64,000 nt of DNA from Rhinopomastus cyanomelas (lineage: Eukaryota > Chordata > Aves > Bucerotiformes > Rhinopomastidae). Position 1 is the stretch's first letter, and the number at the start of each line of letters is the position of its first letter. The stretch lies in the NCBI GenBank assembly GCA_013400115.1, contig VXBP01009301.1:476109-540108 (forward strand). Reading direction: 5' to 3'. The notes below the pieces were generated by a model. That model did no database searches, was not told the DNA's origin, and was given only the letters and a program-made list of their open reading frames with translations. Of this stretch, positions 12,390 to 25,138 are shown one piece after another. The translations under genes were made by a program, and so were the position numbers.

Positions 12390-12960
12390 CATTAGTGAAC
12401 TTTTCTCCTGACAAACAGGCTATCACCGTATAATGGGCTTTTCCTGAAGTTTACTGCGGCACTGTTTATAATAACATTGCATCCAGCCTGCCTTGTTGGT
12501 ACTTTTGCATTGCAGGGTAACAGTTCTGAGGTGGCAGCAAACAGCTTCCGTGCTTGTGTCAGGAGAAATAAAACTGTTATTATTTCATACACTTCAGAGG
12601 CCACACTCGAACTCAGCAGCTCTGCAGAGCTGTTGTGAACAGAAAGCTCTGCTGTAGAACACCGGGCTGCCCCCTCAACAATAAACCATCTTCTCTCCCC
12701 TCCGTGTTTGGCTTCCCGCCAGTTGCCCATTTGCTTTACACCATCAATTTATATTCACTGAGATGGTGTAAGGTTCTAGAACAGCACTGATTATCAAATC
12801 TGCCTGCCAAACATATGAGCAGTAAAAGCTGGTCTTCCAGAGTCCTACATGTATCATCCAAGGGCCCGATCCTGTAAGCTCGCCAGGGAGGAGCCGCGCT
12901 GGGATCAGCTGAAGTTAACGGAGCCCTTCACAACTGCAAACACCACTGCTGGAAACTAAT
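12390..12960. promoter_or_regulatory. Candidate conserved or ancient-repeat block
   Basis: The region is richer in G+C than its surroundings and retains several CpGs (for example CCCGATCC, GAGCCGCGC, TTAACGG). The part at 12860-12928 resembles an ancient dispersed element (separate entry). The rest has no repeat signature. Regulatory function is only a guess. Confidence 0.25.
12860..12928. mobile_element. Possible ancient archosaur short inverted-repeat element
   Basis: It begins AAGGGCCCGATCCTG and ends GCTGAAGTTAACGGAGCCCT. The ends form an imperfect inverted repeat, and the GAAGTTAACGGAG part resembles the GAAGTCAATGGGAG text of old dispersed repeats seen in birds, crocodilians and turtles. 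The family name is not certain. Confidence 0.3.
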
Positions 12961-13619
12961 GCCTGTGGGACGAGGAGCTTGCTGGCTCGGCTTCCCCACG
13001 CGGAGCTGTAAAGGAGTGCTTTTCATAACCCCACAGCGGCACGAGCCCTGCCAGAGTCACTCGAGGATGCTCATAGCTTCTGTCCTGTCTTTCAATTGCT
13101 TTCATGCAGCAGCATTTTGCAGCTGATACTATCTCTTCCAGTACTTGTGAAGCAGTCTTTAGAAAGGCTTTAGAACAGCCATGTAGTCACGAATTCCTTG
13201 CTAATCCCAAATACTGAAGAGCCAAAAAGTTCTCGCCTTTTTACCCTGCTCCACATCCAAAACAATCCAACCTCAGAGTTCAAAAAAAGTTACAAATAGT
13301 GAAGCTATAGAAGAGGACTCTACAAAGAATTCAGACTGAATTTTATTTGCTTTTAACGACTGAGGAGCATGTAAATCCAACTTCTAAACGTTCTATTTAA
13401 TCATGAGCTCTAGGAATTTACTTGTCCTTTAGATGGAAGTTTAGATTCTCAGAGGAAAGAAGAAAAAAAAGATGTTTACAGCTGGGATGGTTCTTTAGAA
13501 AGACACCAAATGTCATGAGAGCAGCATTCAGGAGGACTGAAAACACTGCATTAACAATGGATTTTAGCAAATTAATTAGCCTTGCCCATTTTAATTTTTC
13601 TTTCACGATGCTTTAAGCT

Positions 13620-14020
13620 TGTGAGAATTGGCCACAATGGGTTTTGTTCATAAGTTACTTTGCATCTAAAAAGAATTAGAATATTTCATGCTTCCTTTTC
13701 CATGCGGTCATATATCGGCAATCCTAATTTGGATCCTTTCACCTCCTGTGCAATTAGTTCTCAGTGAAGCCAATAGACATCATCCACACGTAAGGAAAGC
13801 GGGATGGAGCTTTAATGAGTGGGAAGTAAATGTAACAATGAAATGGCAAAGGGAGAGGTTTTGCAGAAACAATAGGGCTTTCTGGGTGTGAAATAAACCT
13901 GTAGAGATAAATACATCTACCTACTCTTCGCTTAAAAGCCGTACTATCGAGCTCACTTAATGCATTCAGAAGCGCGCATGCATTTTCCGAGCGTTTCCTG
14001 GCTATATTAATCACATCTCA
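13620..14020. promoter_or_regulatory. Candidate conserved non-coding element
   Basis: Unique sequence with CpGs kept in an AT-rich background (ATATCGGCAATCC, CCACACGTAAGG, GCCGTACTATCGAGC, AGAAGCGCGCATGC, CCGAGCG) and homeodomain-type cores (GCAATTAG, TTTAATGAG, CTTAATGCATTC, TATATTAATCACATC). I see no repeat signature and no exon. Only alignment to other birds or mammals would confirm constraint. Confidence 0.4.
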
Positions 14021-14149
14021 ATCCTACAACGAACTCTGTGCAAGAAGACTTATGCACTTCCATAGGGTTATCTGCAAGATTACAGCCTTTATTGCTGACT
14101 ATTTGTAAATAAGGATAAAAGTCAGCGTAGGCATCTCTTCAAATGCAAC

Positions 14150-14420
14150 TTTAAAATACCATATGTCCTTATGCTTGTGTTATGTGATGAAACCTGACAG
14201 ATCAAAGGACCAGATTTCCCACTCTACATTGATTATTTACTATCATTCATTTTCATGCATTTTAATATGTGATATCTACATTTAGCTTCTCGAGAGCCAG
14301 AGAGAATTCAAGCTGCAATACTTGGATCCAAACTCTGAACTTCGCATAGCTTGGAGATCTGGCATTTCAGTTCAGTTTTCCTCTATGTAAACAGCAACGT
14401 ATCTGAGATGAAGTCCACGC
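14150..14420. promoter_or_regulatory. Candidate element with adjoining MEIS and TCF/LEF sites
   Basis: At 14195-14208 a MEIS/TGIF core TGACAG overlaps AGATCAAAGG, the optimal TCF/LEF site. Around it are CATTTTCATGCATTTTAATA and TGATTATTTAC cores. Direct sequence observation; activity is inferred. Confidence 0.35.
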
Positions 14421-17400
14421 TGCCTTCAAATATGCTCGAGTTGTCTTAGCCTTTTCCTCCTCTCCAATCTACTCACCTTTCCCCACCAAAAAAAGGGAAA
14501 AAAAAAATAAAATCAGTTCATGGCTAGGAATTAATAAAATGATTGAGTGGAATCATCAGTCCTTCAATTCACCGTGTAAGTCAGTGGAAGTGATCGTGTT
14601 GTCTTTCTAAACACAAACAGAGTGATCCAACAGAGACAACAGGTCTCTTAACACTCTTTATTGCCCAGTCATAAATTCATAAAGGGATGTATACTACCAC
14701 CAATTGGTGAGTTTGCTAAATAAACATCAACACCAATTTAATGACTTGTGTACATGTTGTAAACCAGAGAATCTTTATACAAAGAAATCAGATAAATCAA
14801 ATGTGAGCTGAGGCTTAGAGGAAAGCAATTAAAGCCTCAAGGTAAGGTTGCCGAGGGAGGGCCCTGTGCCACATGATTCTGCACTATACAACATGTGTCA
14901 CCATTCAGTACAGTACATGAAATTAAGTTAATTAGTAATATAAAACACATTTACAGCAGTATGTCCATTGACAGATAAACAGATTAAACATGAAAGATAA
15001 ATAACCCATTCACAGATCTCAGCTCTTTCTATCAAAGAGAAGAAATGAAAAAAGAAATCAAACTTCCTAAAAGACAGAGGTGATAAAAGCATAGCTAAAA
15101 CAGACATTTTAAAGCTGACTTGTTCGCCCCAGGCTAGTGATTGAAAAGAAAAAGCATAGCCAGACCATAAAAAACCTATTGGACCATATTTCATTTGCTA
15201 GAGTATATTTAAATGTTTCACTGCACACCGCTTTAAATCTAGTGTCTTATAGGCTGGTATAAAACACCTTAAGCTGTGCTACTTTCTGAGCAACTGTAAG
15301 GAACCTTTCTTTGAGACAGACTCCTTGTAGTCACCTCACATAGCCTTTCTTAAGGTTAGTAGCACACTTAAGGCTGTATGGGCCAACTTCTGTCTACTCC
15401 AGACTTCAGACTGAATTGCATCTCCTTACCCCTTACAAAACAAACACCCAATCTTCCTTCAGGATTAAGGTCTGCTAACACAATATGGACCAGAAGAGGA
15501 AATGCTCCCACGGTCCACACACAAAGGCGTAGCATGTTCCCTAAACTCTAGACAAGACTTTTGTATCACGTACAGCTCTCCACGGTAAGGCCAAGGTTGG
15601 AGGTCTTCTTCTCACCCTTTGTGGTGTACAGCTGGCAGAACTGAAGGAACTGCTCAACCAGTTGCAAACAAAATCCTACCAGCCCGTTAATTTTCACTGA
15701 TTTTCTGTGTCTCTCTTCTAAGCTTCTACCAGCCTCCAAATAACTTTTCCCGTTCCACCTGTGACTGTAACCCGACAGAGGCTGTCGGAGTGCTTCCCTT
15801 GTTCTGATTTGCCAGATGAAAGAATCTTATAGCACAGAACTTGGGATGACTGTTACTTCCTTCAGGTTATACTACAGTCAATTTCCAGATGAACATCTCT
15901 AGCTTCTGAAGTCAACAGCTGTGTGAGTTTCCTGGGTTTCTAGAGGGCACACTGAGCATCTACCAATCTTAAGCAGACTTTGGTGGTCCAGAGCGCAACT
16001 CTGGTTCATGCCTATGACATCTCAGATATATGCCTACGGCATCCAGGATGCAGGATTGTCCTTTGCTCCCCTGCAGCTGAATTAGGTGAGTAATGCAGAT
16101 GTAACAGTGTGAATTCACAGTCACGCTGATGCCTATTCGAGTCTGGAATTTGCTACCAAGAAGAAAGTAAGTTTTGTTTTGATGAAAATAGGATTTCATT
16201 TATTCATCTCCACAGCACTAGGAGCCTATGTGTTAGCCATCATCATACAAAATGCTTTTAAATCCTTCCCAAGGGAAATGTGTTATCCACCATTACTGTA
16301 AAACAGGAGTGGAGAACGTGCTGTAAAGGCAACTATTCTAGAGACAGGTCAAAGAGCTGTGTTTCTCCAGCAGCCTCAGCAGTGTGCATCATTGCTTTAG
16401 CACAGGTGGTTAGAATCTGTGTTAGCTGGATTTGTCTGGGTGCCACACAAAATTGACTTGTACCTCTTCTGTAAACAAGGATGCAAAGCCAGGATTCACC
16501 TGCTGGAAGTTCTCACAGAGCAGAGGGGCACTTGGTCAGTATGTTATGAAAAAGCAGAAGTAGTAACACACCCAAGGATGAAGAGAGAGGGGATGGGACA
16601 CATTTTGGATGAGTAAATGATGCTGAATCCACAATGCAAAGCTTAGATATGTTTTGAGCGAGTTAGGAGCACAAATTGAAGTGGCCCTAAGGCAACTATA
16701 ATTGATGTGATTTGCTATCACTGTGTGACTGCCAAAGCCTCACTACATTTGGCAACACCACCGAAGCAACCTATCCATACAGTCAAATCACTCACTGGTA
16801 CTATCTGAGCTGAATTAACTCATGTCAGCATTTTGATCCATGAGAGATGTGTGTTTAAAGAGAAATCCTGGCCCCATGAGAACAGTTGCAAATCTGCAGT
16901 AACCTGCTACCAGCCCCAGTTTCTGGAAAAGTACTCCTACAGCTTGTCCTTTCAGTTTATTATAGGGAAAACAGGTATTCCTCTTGCAAGACAATATTTC
17001 TGTTTGCTGAACTTTGCTTTCCAAGTCGATATTTACTCTGCAGAACATTTTCCTAAGCCTCGATTATTTTGGAAAGTTTTAGCAAAAATGATTCAGCCAT
17101 TTCTGAAAGTGAAATTAGAGAAATTGGTATGTTGTTTCTCACTATATTTAATTGAGGAAAGCGTGCTTTGGAACAGAAGCATAACATTTGGAGAAGGGAT
17201 GGCCCTGCTCTTGGGGATGTGCCTTTTGCCATCTCTTTGAAAATCCACCCACATTTGGCCAAGTTATAAACCTTTGAATATTTTCAATTAGCACTAGTTC
17301 AGTAAAGACATTTAAGAGTTTGTCAGCTAAATTCTTCAAAGACTCCATCTGTACTGAACATGCTCCAGCCTGTACTTGCTGGCATCTGCAGCACCCCCCA

Positions 17401-17872
17401 CAGAACAAGGGAGCATGCAGTCCTCCAGCTCCGAGCAGGACTTCTTCTGAAACTGTCCTTCTCCACTTTCTGTGGACCTTCCTAGTCCAGGCACTGAGTA
17501 CAGGGAGCCATCACTTGCCTCCTCCACAACCTACACTTCTGTAGGCAAGAAGGACCACAGGGGAATAATGTAGAGCCCATTGGTAATTTTCTTTTACTAT
17601 TTGTCCCCTAAGTCTGTCATTAGAAACAACTGTCAGAACAATGCATCAGTGTGAGGCTGTAAGCCAGCCCCACCTCTTTGTGTAGTCTCCATCATCCTCC
17701 TCACCAGCTCCAATGTTTCTTCTTTCCTTATCATTTCCTCCATCACACTCTAATCAAAGGGTCCAAGTCCAGGCACTCTGAAGCAACCTTACAACAGCAC
17801 GGACAGTGTCTCTAAAGCAGGGGTGCAGACTCACCAGCATGAGGTGGTGTGGGATTCATGATCAAGGCTATC
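14421..17872. other. Intronic sequence, nothing specific recognised
   Basis: Unique sequence with an A-rich patch (14487-14512). Overlapping open frames on both strands at 16815-17410 have no recognisable domain and conflict with each other. No RNA gene or repeat identified. Confidence 0.55.
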
Positions 17873-18232
17873 GTACTTGGGTTAGGTGGGGTGAAGCTCA
17901 TCCTCCCCATGGCATCTCTCACAGCACTGTGTGTCTTGTAGTAGCTGCTAGTTTCTAGTGCTGATAACACTCCAATGTTTTGGCTACTGCTGAGCAGGGC
18001 TCATGCAGCACCAAGGGTGTGGGGTTTGTTTTTCTTTCCTAACATTCAATGGGAAGTAAATAATGATCTTTATTATTTGCCTTTGCTTCTGCTTTTGCTT
18101 TCTCTGCTTTATTAAACTGTTAATAACTACCCACCAGCCCTTTCTGGTATTTTTCACTCCCCTGTCCATCTAAGAAGTGATAGAGTGGCTTTGGTGGGCA
18201 CCTGGCCCTCAGCCAGGGCCAAACCACACCAG
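17873..18232. mobile_element. Solo LTR of an avian endogenous retrovirus (ERVL-like)
   Basis: The text follows a widespread bird LTR: GGGTTAGGTGGGGTGAA near the start, GCTGATAACACTCCAATGTT then TTGGCTACTGCTGAGCAG and GCACCAAGG, a pyrimidine-rich middle with TTATTAAACTGTTAATAAC, and the end CAGCCAGGGCCAAACCACAC. The element is flanked by CTATC at 17868-17872 and 18233-18237, a 5-bp target duplication of the ERVL type. At 360 bp it lacks part of the middle compared with the usual form. No internal retroviral genes are present. Strand of the LTR is not assigned. Confidence 0.65.
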
Positions 18233-21200
18233 CTATCTAAGACAGGACTTCTGGAGGTTCTGCTCTAAGACGCAGGAAGTCTTCAATAAGCATCTGTGAG
18301 CTGTGATTTTTGCTAAGACTTAAACTGTGGCCAAATTGCTGCATTTTTATAAGGAAGCAAAAGCAAAAGCACACTCCTAACGTGCACCTGCCAAATTTCA
18401 AATCCCCCCTCTCACAAATGAGAGCACTAAAGCTGTTCAGAGAAAAGGTCTCCAGAATTATTTAACACTGTTAAATAATGTGCACTATGCTTTTCCTTTT
18501 TTTTTCTGCTTTTTTTTTTTTGCTTTTTTCTGATCTACTTTGCCTGAAAATTGTCTTGAGATTTTAGCTGTCTCACGAACATCCCAAGCAGGATAGTGAG
18601 ACTGAGCCTATGCTGCTGCTCTGCAGTTATTGGGGCATCTCAGGATCAGAAACTAAATGCTTAAAATCCTAAGATGGGCAGTTCCTATATCCGTGGGCTT
18701 TTTATTTTAAGAAAACTACTTTAAGATAGAACTCATTAAATATGTAATGTAAACATGTTTACATAATACACATATCTATACTGATAGAGTTTTCTCTCTT
18801 TACTTCCCCTGCTTTTCCATCAGTTGCTCACTAGGGTTGCTTCTGAACGAGAGTTTGCTAACCCAACACCTCTAACAGGAGCCTGGCTCTGCAGGACAGA
18901 GCAAATGCCAATTAACAGAAGCAGTCAAAGCAGTTAAGATATGTCTTGTCCATTGAATAATTTTCTGTCAGTAAGAAGAATACTGTTACTTTAGAAGTCC
19001 ACCACAATACTTGGTCTTGGAGGTATTGTTTCCATGACACTGCATTTCATAGATCACTAAGCAGCATTAATTGAAGCCCCATTCCTTCAGTATGACCACA
19101 GGAGGACTATGTACAACCCATATTGTGTTTTCTATTGACAGAAAGAGAACATGGAGCTCAAAAAGAACAAGAACATGCATTTTGCAAAATTGCAATGTTC
19201 CTTTTTTGTGGTTCATTGCAATTTGAAGAGTTTGAAAGCTGAGCTTTCTCTGTGTACTCATTCCACTGCAAAGTATCTGGCCTTCCTTTCCTGTCTTCTA
19301 CCTGCATGAACCACCAGACACCCATTTCGCTGGGTTCTGGGTTGAGCTTGAACGTGGATTTTGGATTCTGGAAAATTCTTTCTGACTTCCTTCCTGGAAG
19401 GCTGAGTGTCAACTAATCATAGGGAAGAATCCATTAGACCAGGAACGGAAGGTCTGACAGGACTGAAGTTTGCTGCTGGCTCAGCTTGTAGGTTGGAAGC
19501 AGGGCAGGGTAGCACAGCAATGCACAGCCAAACATTCTCACGTTTCAGACCTCGTGGGCTGCACAAACCGATGGCAAAGCGGCTGGTTAGATTTTATTTC
19601 TCTCCGGGGCTGGTATGTTTAAGAGACAGATCAGCACCTAGATTAGAGTCACTCTGTCTGCTCTGAATATTCTGCCTTTTGTTAACTTGCAATTTGAAGA
19701 ATTCCAGAATACTGAAAGAAGCACAAACCAAGGAAATGAAAAGATTCACTGGGAGGACACAAAGAAAGGAAAAAGCAAGTAAACACCCCAAACTTCTTGA
19801 AGAAGTGAAAACTGAGAAAGAAGAAATAATCACAAATGTCACCATAATTCTATCAGAAATACTGTTGTTCAAGAAAGGTTTTGTAGAAGTTTTTATATAA
19901 TCTTTGTGATTAGAAGCACCAAATCAGTCAGTAAAACACTGAGTTATCCCTTCGGGTATGACACTCTCTCAAGATTGTCTTCATGTATGTTTGTAAGACA
20001 GGAAGCCACCTTCGCTGAAGTGTAAGGCCTTTTTCCTCAGAAACATAATGTGTTTGACACTTTGAGGATCAAATATGCTTCATGTAGAAAATAGTTTTAA
20101 TATTGAGTACTGTAAGAGAAGTAAAAAGATGTTGCCTTTAGAATTGCAGCTTTGTAGTTCCTGCAGTCTCTCGGTCGCATGTCTGCATGGAAATTTCGGC
20201 TTTCTTAGCATCTTAGGGAAAAAAAAATCAACAAAACATCATACAACTTGATACTAAGAAAAGTCAAGGTCTGAGGCCCCATCTTCCTTCCATTAGATTC
20301 AATAGAAAATAAAAATAAATTCTATTGTTTCTCCGTTTGTTTAAGACCAGGCTGTGAATGAGGTATGGAAACTAAACTTCATTCCCAGACTTAAAGGTGG
20401 TCCTTTTAGGTCAGGGCTCTGGCACACCAGTAAGTCATTGTAGGAAATGCAAATTGCCACTTCTCATTTCAGTAACCTCTCTGTTGACAGGAGGCTGCTG
20501 TCTCCAGGGCAGTTGACCTGGCAAATTTCACACGCATTTGAAAAAAAAATCACACGAAAATTAAACAAAACCAGAGTCTAGGAAAAACACATCAATGTAG
20601 AGGCTCTATTTAAAGAGGAATTTGGAACTGGACTTCTATGACGTTTCCTGTACTTTAAACACCTTTCTTTTTCCACTCAATACATTAAAGGGACATGATC
20701 AAGGCTAAAGGACCTAAAATTAGACCTGCCAGCTGTGTTTTGGTCTCTGAGTTTTCGCAGGTCATGCTGTCCCTGTGTGCTGCCTGTCTGATCCATTCCC
20801 TAGAGGAGGCAAAACCCTGGAACGTAAAGGAATTCTGATACCCCTTATGCACTGCAGTGCAGGCTTTGCTCTCCTCAGAGTAAATCAGACAGACAGAAAC
20901 AAGATAATACTGAAATACCTCTGGTCTTGAAAATACCACGAGGCTCTGTGTTTCCTACTTACACTTAGGATCCATGTTTCATCTTTAAACAAAATGGTTT
21001 TAAGAGGTCACACATTAAAAAAAACCCACATTCATATTCTGAAGTGTATTTGATTTGGGGTCTAATATACGAGTTTTTACAACATCTTCTGAAAATATCT
21101 AAACCTTCCATATTCCTGCCAATGCAATCTGAGTTTTTAGCATCTCAAATTCCTCATTAGTCTGTAATTTTCCACCTAATAACTCATTTAATTATTGAAA

Positions 21201-22299
21201 AGCAGCTCTAGATAGTTTGTAATTGCTCTATAAAAGCTACTCTACTAAAATTTCAAGGGACAGTTTATCCAAGAGGCATTTATCTGACCTCTAATTTTCA
21301 GGTGGTACAATCCTAATTTGTTTTCATAGGTCAAGCAGTCACACATATAGCTGCACAGTTTGCATGTGTTTACAATCTTTGCATGTGCAAATGAGAGTTT
21401 GGAGTTGAGTAGCTCGAAATTAAAGGCAGTTTTGGATAGATCAGCCTTATAAACCTTCCAGATGAGCTTTGCTTTTGTCAGAACAATCATCCAAATGAGC
21501 CAGTCAAATAGGCTTGGGTGTGTTATTGCCCTGTGATTAGGGGTTGACAAAATCTGTAATTTTCAAACTAATAATTGACAATTAATCTGGAAATGTTATG
21601 TAGAAAGCTACATTTGGTACTGCTAAAAGCACTGCTTTTCTCAAGAAGAGATACAGATTATGAACCAGAGTAAGTCTCCACCAGAGCCAACATTCTTTTT
21701 CTCAAATTGTAAGCTCAAAGTGGTACCAACCTTTCTCAGGAAACCCTGGAAAACACCAGCCCAAAGGCAGCAATGTTAACAGTAGTCTTTAAATTATCTC
21801 TCCCACACTCTGAGGATGGAGAAAGAAGTTGTACCAAAACAGAACAGCCCCAGCTGCCTCCCCACTGGACCTGATGTCTCACTAGTTTCTTCTATAAATC
21901 TGGCACACAGGCAACAGCACTGCAGAAACGGATCCTACCCTCTGAATGCACCTAATTAAATTCTGAGGGGGCACTGTCATGTGCAGTACTCTACCCCCTT
22001 TCAAATGTCCCTCAGCCTTTTGTGCACCCAGGAGTGTTCATGCTAAGCAAACAGACCTGATCTTTTCCAAGCCAGGGTCTAACTTTTTGGAGTCCAGAGA
22101 AGAACGTGGCCAGAGACCATGGGGCTGGTGAGAGCTCACTCTGTATAGAGGTAGGGAGAAGCACGTGAGATTTCCTGCTCAAAGATGTAGGGAAGTCCAT
22201 GGTAGCATCCAGATGACCATCTTAGAGTCATACAGTGCCTTCTATACAATATTAGAAAGACACAGGACAAATATACTTAAGGACTCATTAAGGAAACAG
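18233..22299. other. Intronic sequence with a T-rich tract
   Basis: Mostly unique. A T-rich tract with T runs up to 12 lies at 18491-18530. Open frames at 19158-19900 are short, overlap on both strands and match no family. No exon seen. Confidence 0.55.
18491..18530. repeat. Poly-T-rich low-complexity tract
   Basis: Three T runs separated by CTGC and GC. On the minus (MEIS2 transcript) strand it is A-rich. It is not attached to a recognised retroposon. Confidence 0.85.
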
Positions 22300-22720
22300 G
22301 AAGTTTAATTTAAATCTACTCAGGCTAACGTATTTGTATTACTCGTGTTGTGCGACGTGAGTAGTGTATAAGAGATAGCTTTTATGACTTGATTGTACCA
22401 TTTTACTTCCATTCTACAACTATAGAGTTTTTGAGACAGCAAATTCTTGATTAGTGTGCAGCGATGATGTAAAATTACAAGTGTGAATTAAGGCAACATT
22501 CTGCCACGTTCACGCACTTTGTGGGAATTATAATATATGATTCTAGTGGCAAATATTCTGCTACTGGAGTGACCTCACTGGTTAAATATGCTCGATGTTG
22601 CAGTATAAAGTGAGAAAACTAGTGTATCAGCATTGTATTAACAGTGTTTTGCTGTAATGGTAAGCAAGCTTTGCTAATATGCATTAACACGAGCCGTCTT
22701 AAAGAAATTGTAGATGTCAA
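22300..22720. promoter_or_regulatory. Candidate conserved non-coding element
   Basis: AT-rich unique sequence that keeps CpGs (CTAACGTATTTG, ACTCGTG, TGCGACGTGAG, CCACGTTCACGCAC) among ATTA and TAAT cores. No repeat signature or exon. The call rests on appearance. Confidence 0.3.
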
Positions 22721-22915
22721 GTGTAAAAACCGTTGTTAATACAAAACGTATATTGCAAAGCAGGAGCAGTAAAACAGACCCAGTATTTTGTCTTTGCGTA
22801 AATGAGCTTGCTGATCCAACTGAAAAAACACTACACGCAGCAAAAAGCCTGATTTGGACTCTCCAGTTGTTAGCAGGATTCCTGTGTACCTGCCCGTATG
22901 CTAATGCGGCATTCC

Positions 22916-23031
22916 CCACGTGCATGCCTCTGTGCACACATCTGCACACACGTGCACGCGGGCACACGCAAGCGTACAACACGTATTTTGTTTACACGTG
23001 TGCATTGTCACACACACACACACGTATGCTC
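22916..23031. repeat. Alternating purine-pyrimidine CA/CG-rich stretch with (CA)7
   Basis: A run rich in ACACGTGCACGCGGGCACAC-like text, then CGTATT, ACACGTGTGCA and a pure CA run at 23009-23023. Alternating CG/CA sequence of this kind can adopt Z-DNA. It lies inside an open frame on each strand, which is an artefact of the repeat. Confidence 0.75.
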
Positions 23032-25138
23032 CAGAGCTTTCCTTTTAGTGTTTTTCTTGAATCTTTACATGAATAATATCCAGCATCACGGACCTTGAAC
23101 ACTGATGACTCTGGTTAACGCTTTTATCCTTTGCTTGAAATTACAGGATCAGTCTAGCCAGAATTTATGAGAAGCAGACCCCAGACCTCACATAGCTCAC
23201 ATATTAGACCATTAGGCATCTAACTACCTCTGAACAATTTCAATGCATTATCTTGCCTTCTCCCTGGGGCACAAACTTCACTCGTCCATACTTTTAATAT
23301 ATTTTGTCTGCATGAAGCAGATCGAGTTATTACATGCCAGCAGATCACAACTTACAGAAATCTCATTGCTCTACAGTGATGCAGCTAATATCTCTCCCTT
23401 CTCTGTGCTGAGATAGTGCAGTAAAGAAATGGTCAACGGTGCAATTTCCAGTAAATTAAGTGATAACGTATTCAGTGCAGATTTGCTGTTTGTGCTTACA
23501 GACAGGTTAATTAAATATTTCCACCTTGAGATATATCTGTGTGCACATATACATGCTGATAGATCACCACACATATTCCAATAGCTAAGCAGAAGAATTT
23601 TTCAAATTGTTTAAGACACTGAGTGCTGCACTTTACATGAACACAGTGTCTCTGTGCTGTGAGAGACCTTACAATTACTGCTCAAAGGCAATATTAAAAC
23701 AGGGCTTTGTTGCCACGTATACATTTACTTTATGTTGCTGAAGTGTTTTTGTGTTGGGCTGGGTTTTTTTCTTAATTGAAATGTGACATAAAGTAAGATT
23801 AGAAATCAATTGACCTGTGAACACTTCTGAACCTTTTACCTGAGCTGCAAGGCCATTACACTCTTTTTTCTTTCACTAGCCTTTTGCTGGAGCAAGGCTG
23901 AACAGGAAACAAGGGGGATGCTGTCTCCTCCCCAGAGGCTGTTCATCAGCTGTCTCGGTTTACAGCAATAGAAAACCCCAAAACTGGAAACACAGAACAA
24001 CTCAGAGACCTGATCATTTTCATCATGCATCAGGCCCGTTATGCAGTGCTAATAGGAACAGCAGAGGACAATCAGGGAATTGCACTCTTTGGGATTTCTT
24101 CTCTGCAAAATGATACTCGTGTATTTTCCCTGCATTTAAGCACCTGCCTTTGTAACCCAGTTCTAGCTAATGAAGTGATTTTGTTGTGGATCTGCTAAGT
24201 GAGTTTCCTTTATTGCTTGCATCCTTGATGAACAGAGGGTCACTCATAATAATCATTCTGTATTTCAAATGTAAATTCATTGTTAAAGAAGCGTGAGTGA
24301 AACCTCTGTTTCTTCTCTCAGAAGTAGTTTGGAGCCCTAGCCTGCAAAGCGCTCGGCGCCTTGGCAGAAATGCTTAGCCCCAGAGCAGCTGCAGGAGACA
24401 ACAGGGATACTCGGCACCTCGGAGAAGGCGCTTCACACTCTACAGGATTGGACACTTAATTCCTGACTAAAACAAACCCCATCCAAAGGTCATCAATCCC
24501 AGAGACTAAAACAGTTTTGATGAAGTCCAGTCTCCCGCTCTGTTGACAAGTGTCTCAATTATTTTCAACAGCCCTGGGTGCCTACACTGGAAGAATGCAG
24601 AGCAATCATCAGGCTGAGGTAACCACAGGTCCCTTGGTGAGAATCTGCAGAACATGCACATTGAGCAGCACTTTAAGACAGCTATTTTTTTTCCACCTGA
24701 GGTAGGAATAACTAATGATGTAACCAAGTTATCAGCTACACGTTTTGACATACCAGCAGTGCATGAACTAATGCCTTGTAACTGCAATGCAAGAAGAAAT
24801 AGCCCCTCAGGATAAATTCTTTGGAAGTATATGTGAGCAGAGCGATGAAATGTCTGATGGAAAAGTCCAGAACTTTTAAATAGGACTGGATGGGACTTAA
24901 TCCTGAAGGATTTTCTTGCGTGCTATACAATTTGAACCAGGTAAAGCTCATCTGGAACTGATTGGTTCTATCAGTCTTTGCTGATGTGCCCTAACATTTA
25001 GGTTCGTTTTGCTACTAAGAACATGGATTTTAGGGTAACTTCTGCTCAGTATTTCCTCTTTTGCCATTTCCTCTGTGTTCATTGTAATTCCTCTGAATAC
25101 CTGGACAATTGCTGATAGGGATTCCAAATGCTGTGTGT
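23032..25138. other. Intronic sequence, nothing specific recognised
   Basis: Unique sequence. A modestly GC-rich patch with CpGs lies at 24345-24435 (AAGCGCTCGGCGCC, CTCGGCACCTCGG). No exon or repeat identified. Confidence 0.5.

Noticed and set aside
16815..17408. Overlapping open frames on both strands, one of 135 residues
   Set aside because: Composition looks random, frames conflict, and no domain is visible.
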